A DNA stretch of 22,693 bases from Colimorpha sp045597845. Lineage in GTDB: Bacteria; Bacteroidota; Bacteroidia; Bacteroidales; P3. Within the stretch, counting starts at the first letter, position 1. Every line of letters begins with the position of its first letter. The stretch is taken from the NCBI GenBank assembly GCA_045597845.1, contig JAZLKZ010000006.1:1-22693 (forward strand), written 5' to 3'. The notes beneath the pieces were generated by a model that was not told the origin of the DNA, did no database searches, and saw only the letters and a program-made list of their open reading frames with translations. Below, piece after piece: positions 22,215-22,693 of the stretch. The position numbers and the translations under genes are program-made.

Positions 22215-22693
22215 ATGGATTATAAAAATGTGCAGCCGTTGGCAGATTTTGACTGGAGTGCCATCGACAAAAAAGAACAAGTCAACAACGAAGAATCTCA
22301 GAAAGTTGTAGAAGCTTACGAGAAAACATTCAACGCTTTCACCGAACAGGAAGTTATTGAAGGTACTATCGTTTCCGTCAATGACCGCGAAGCTGTCGTG
22401 AACATTGGATTCAAATCCGATGGCGTTATCCCCGCTTCTGAACTTCGCTACAACCCTGATTTCAAATCAGGCGACAAGATTGAGGTTTATGTAGAAAGCC
22501 AGGAAGACTCTAATGGTCAGCTCCTTCTTTCTCACAAGAAAGCTCGCATCCTGAAATCTTGGGAGCGTGTCAACCAGGCTTACGAAAGCCAGGAAATCAT
22601 CACTGGTTACGTCAAGAGCCGTACCAAAGGTGGTCTCATTGTTACCGTATTCGACAACATCGAAGCCTTCCTTCCCGGTTCACAGATTGACGT
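22215..22693 (+). CDS. rpsA: 30S ribosomal protein S1, N-terminal part
   Basis: The first 159 codons are present and the gene runs past the right edge. S1 binds mRNA on the small ribosomal subunit through repeated S1 domains. After a short acidic N-terminal segment (about 1-45), the first S1 domain begins at EQEVIEGTIVSVNDREAVVN and continues with GFKSDGVIPASELRYNPDF and QLLLSHKKAR. A second domain begins at IITGYVKSRTKGGLIV and reaches AFLPGSQID at the edge. These phrases match Bacteroidales S1 closely. The ATG at 22215 gives the usual N-terminus. In this phylum S1 is thought to matter for initiation on mRNAs without Shine-Dalgarno sequences, which fits the genes here. Confidence 0.96.
   Translation, partial: MDYKNVQPLADFDWSAIDKKEQVNNEESQKVVEAYEKTFNAFTEQEVIEGTIVSVNDREAVVNIGFKSDGVIPASELRYNPDFKSGDKIEVYVESQEDSNGQLLLSHKKARILKSWERVNQAYESQEIITGYVKSRTKGGLIVTVFDNIEAFLPGSQID

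Overview
The window looks like core chromosome of a member of the Bacteroidota, most likely order Bacteroidales. The evidence is a set of promoter-like sites with the Bacteroidota -33/-7 signature (TTTG, 18-23 bases, TAnnTTTG), almost no Shine-Dalgarno sequences, a UpxY-type NusG paralogue, a GSCFA protein, and Bacteroidales-like S1, Ddl, DnaE and ATP-synthase sequences. No insertion sequence, prophage, CRISPR array or toxin-antitoxin pair was seen. I did not find a clearly new system. The unusual features are mostly in regulation and gene arrangement.

Region 1 (1-4334, minus strand) is the promoter-proximal part of a surface-polysaccharide operon. Its order of transcription is upxY-like antiterminator, polyprenyl-phosphate sugar transferase, Wzm-type permease, Wzt-type ATPase with C-terminal glycan-binding domain, then a DegT/DnrJ/EryC1 sugar aminotransferase cut by the window edge. 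Two gene pairs overlap by 4 bases. The proteins would start a glycan on the lipid carrier, make an amino sugar, export the lipid-linked chain across the inner membrane, and keep polymerase reading through the operon.

A 525-base AT-rich divergent region (4335-4859) holds the operon leader, a -7 element, and a strong inverted-repeat cluster. Region 2 (4860-13229, plus strand) is a tightly packed five-gene run: dnaE, a GSCFA protein, D-alanine--D-alanine ligase, a small YqaA/DedA-type membrane protein, and a Pif1-like helicase with an HRDC domain. It ends at a bidirectional terminator shared with a convergent tRNA-Cys that has its own well-matched promoter.

Region 3 (13459-14806, minus strand) has a radical SAM protein and a small three-helix membrane protein separated by a strong terminator. 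Region 4 (14929-20677, plus strand) starts with an interlocked divergent promoter pair. It contains nadB (NAD synthesis) and then an ATP-synthase cluster with c, b, delta, alpha and gamma subunits (atpE-F-H-A-G). Genes for the a, beta and epsilon subunits are not in the window. A terminator-like hairpin sits between atpE and atpF.

Region 5 (20703-22693, plus strand) is a sugar-type MFS transporter with its own terminator, then the promoter, leader and first 159 codons of rpsA (ribosomal protein S1).
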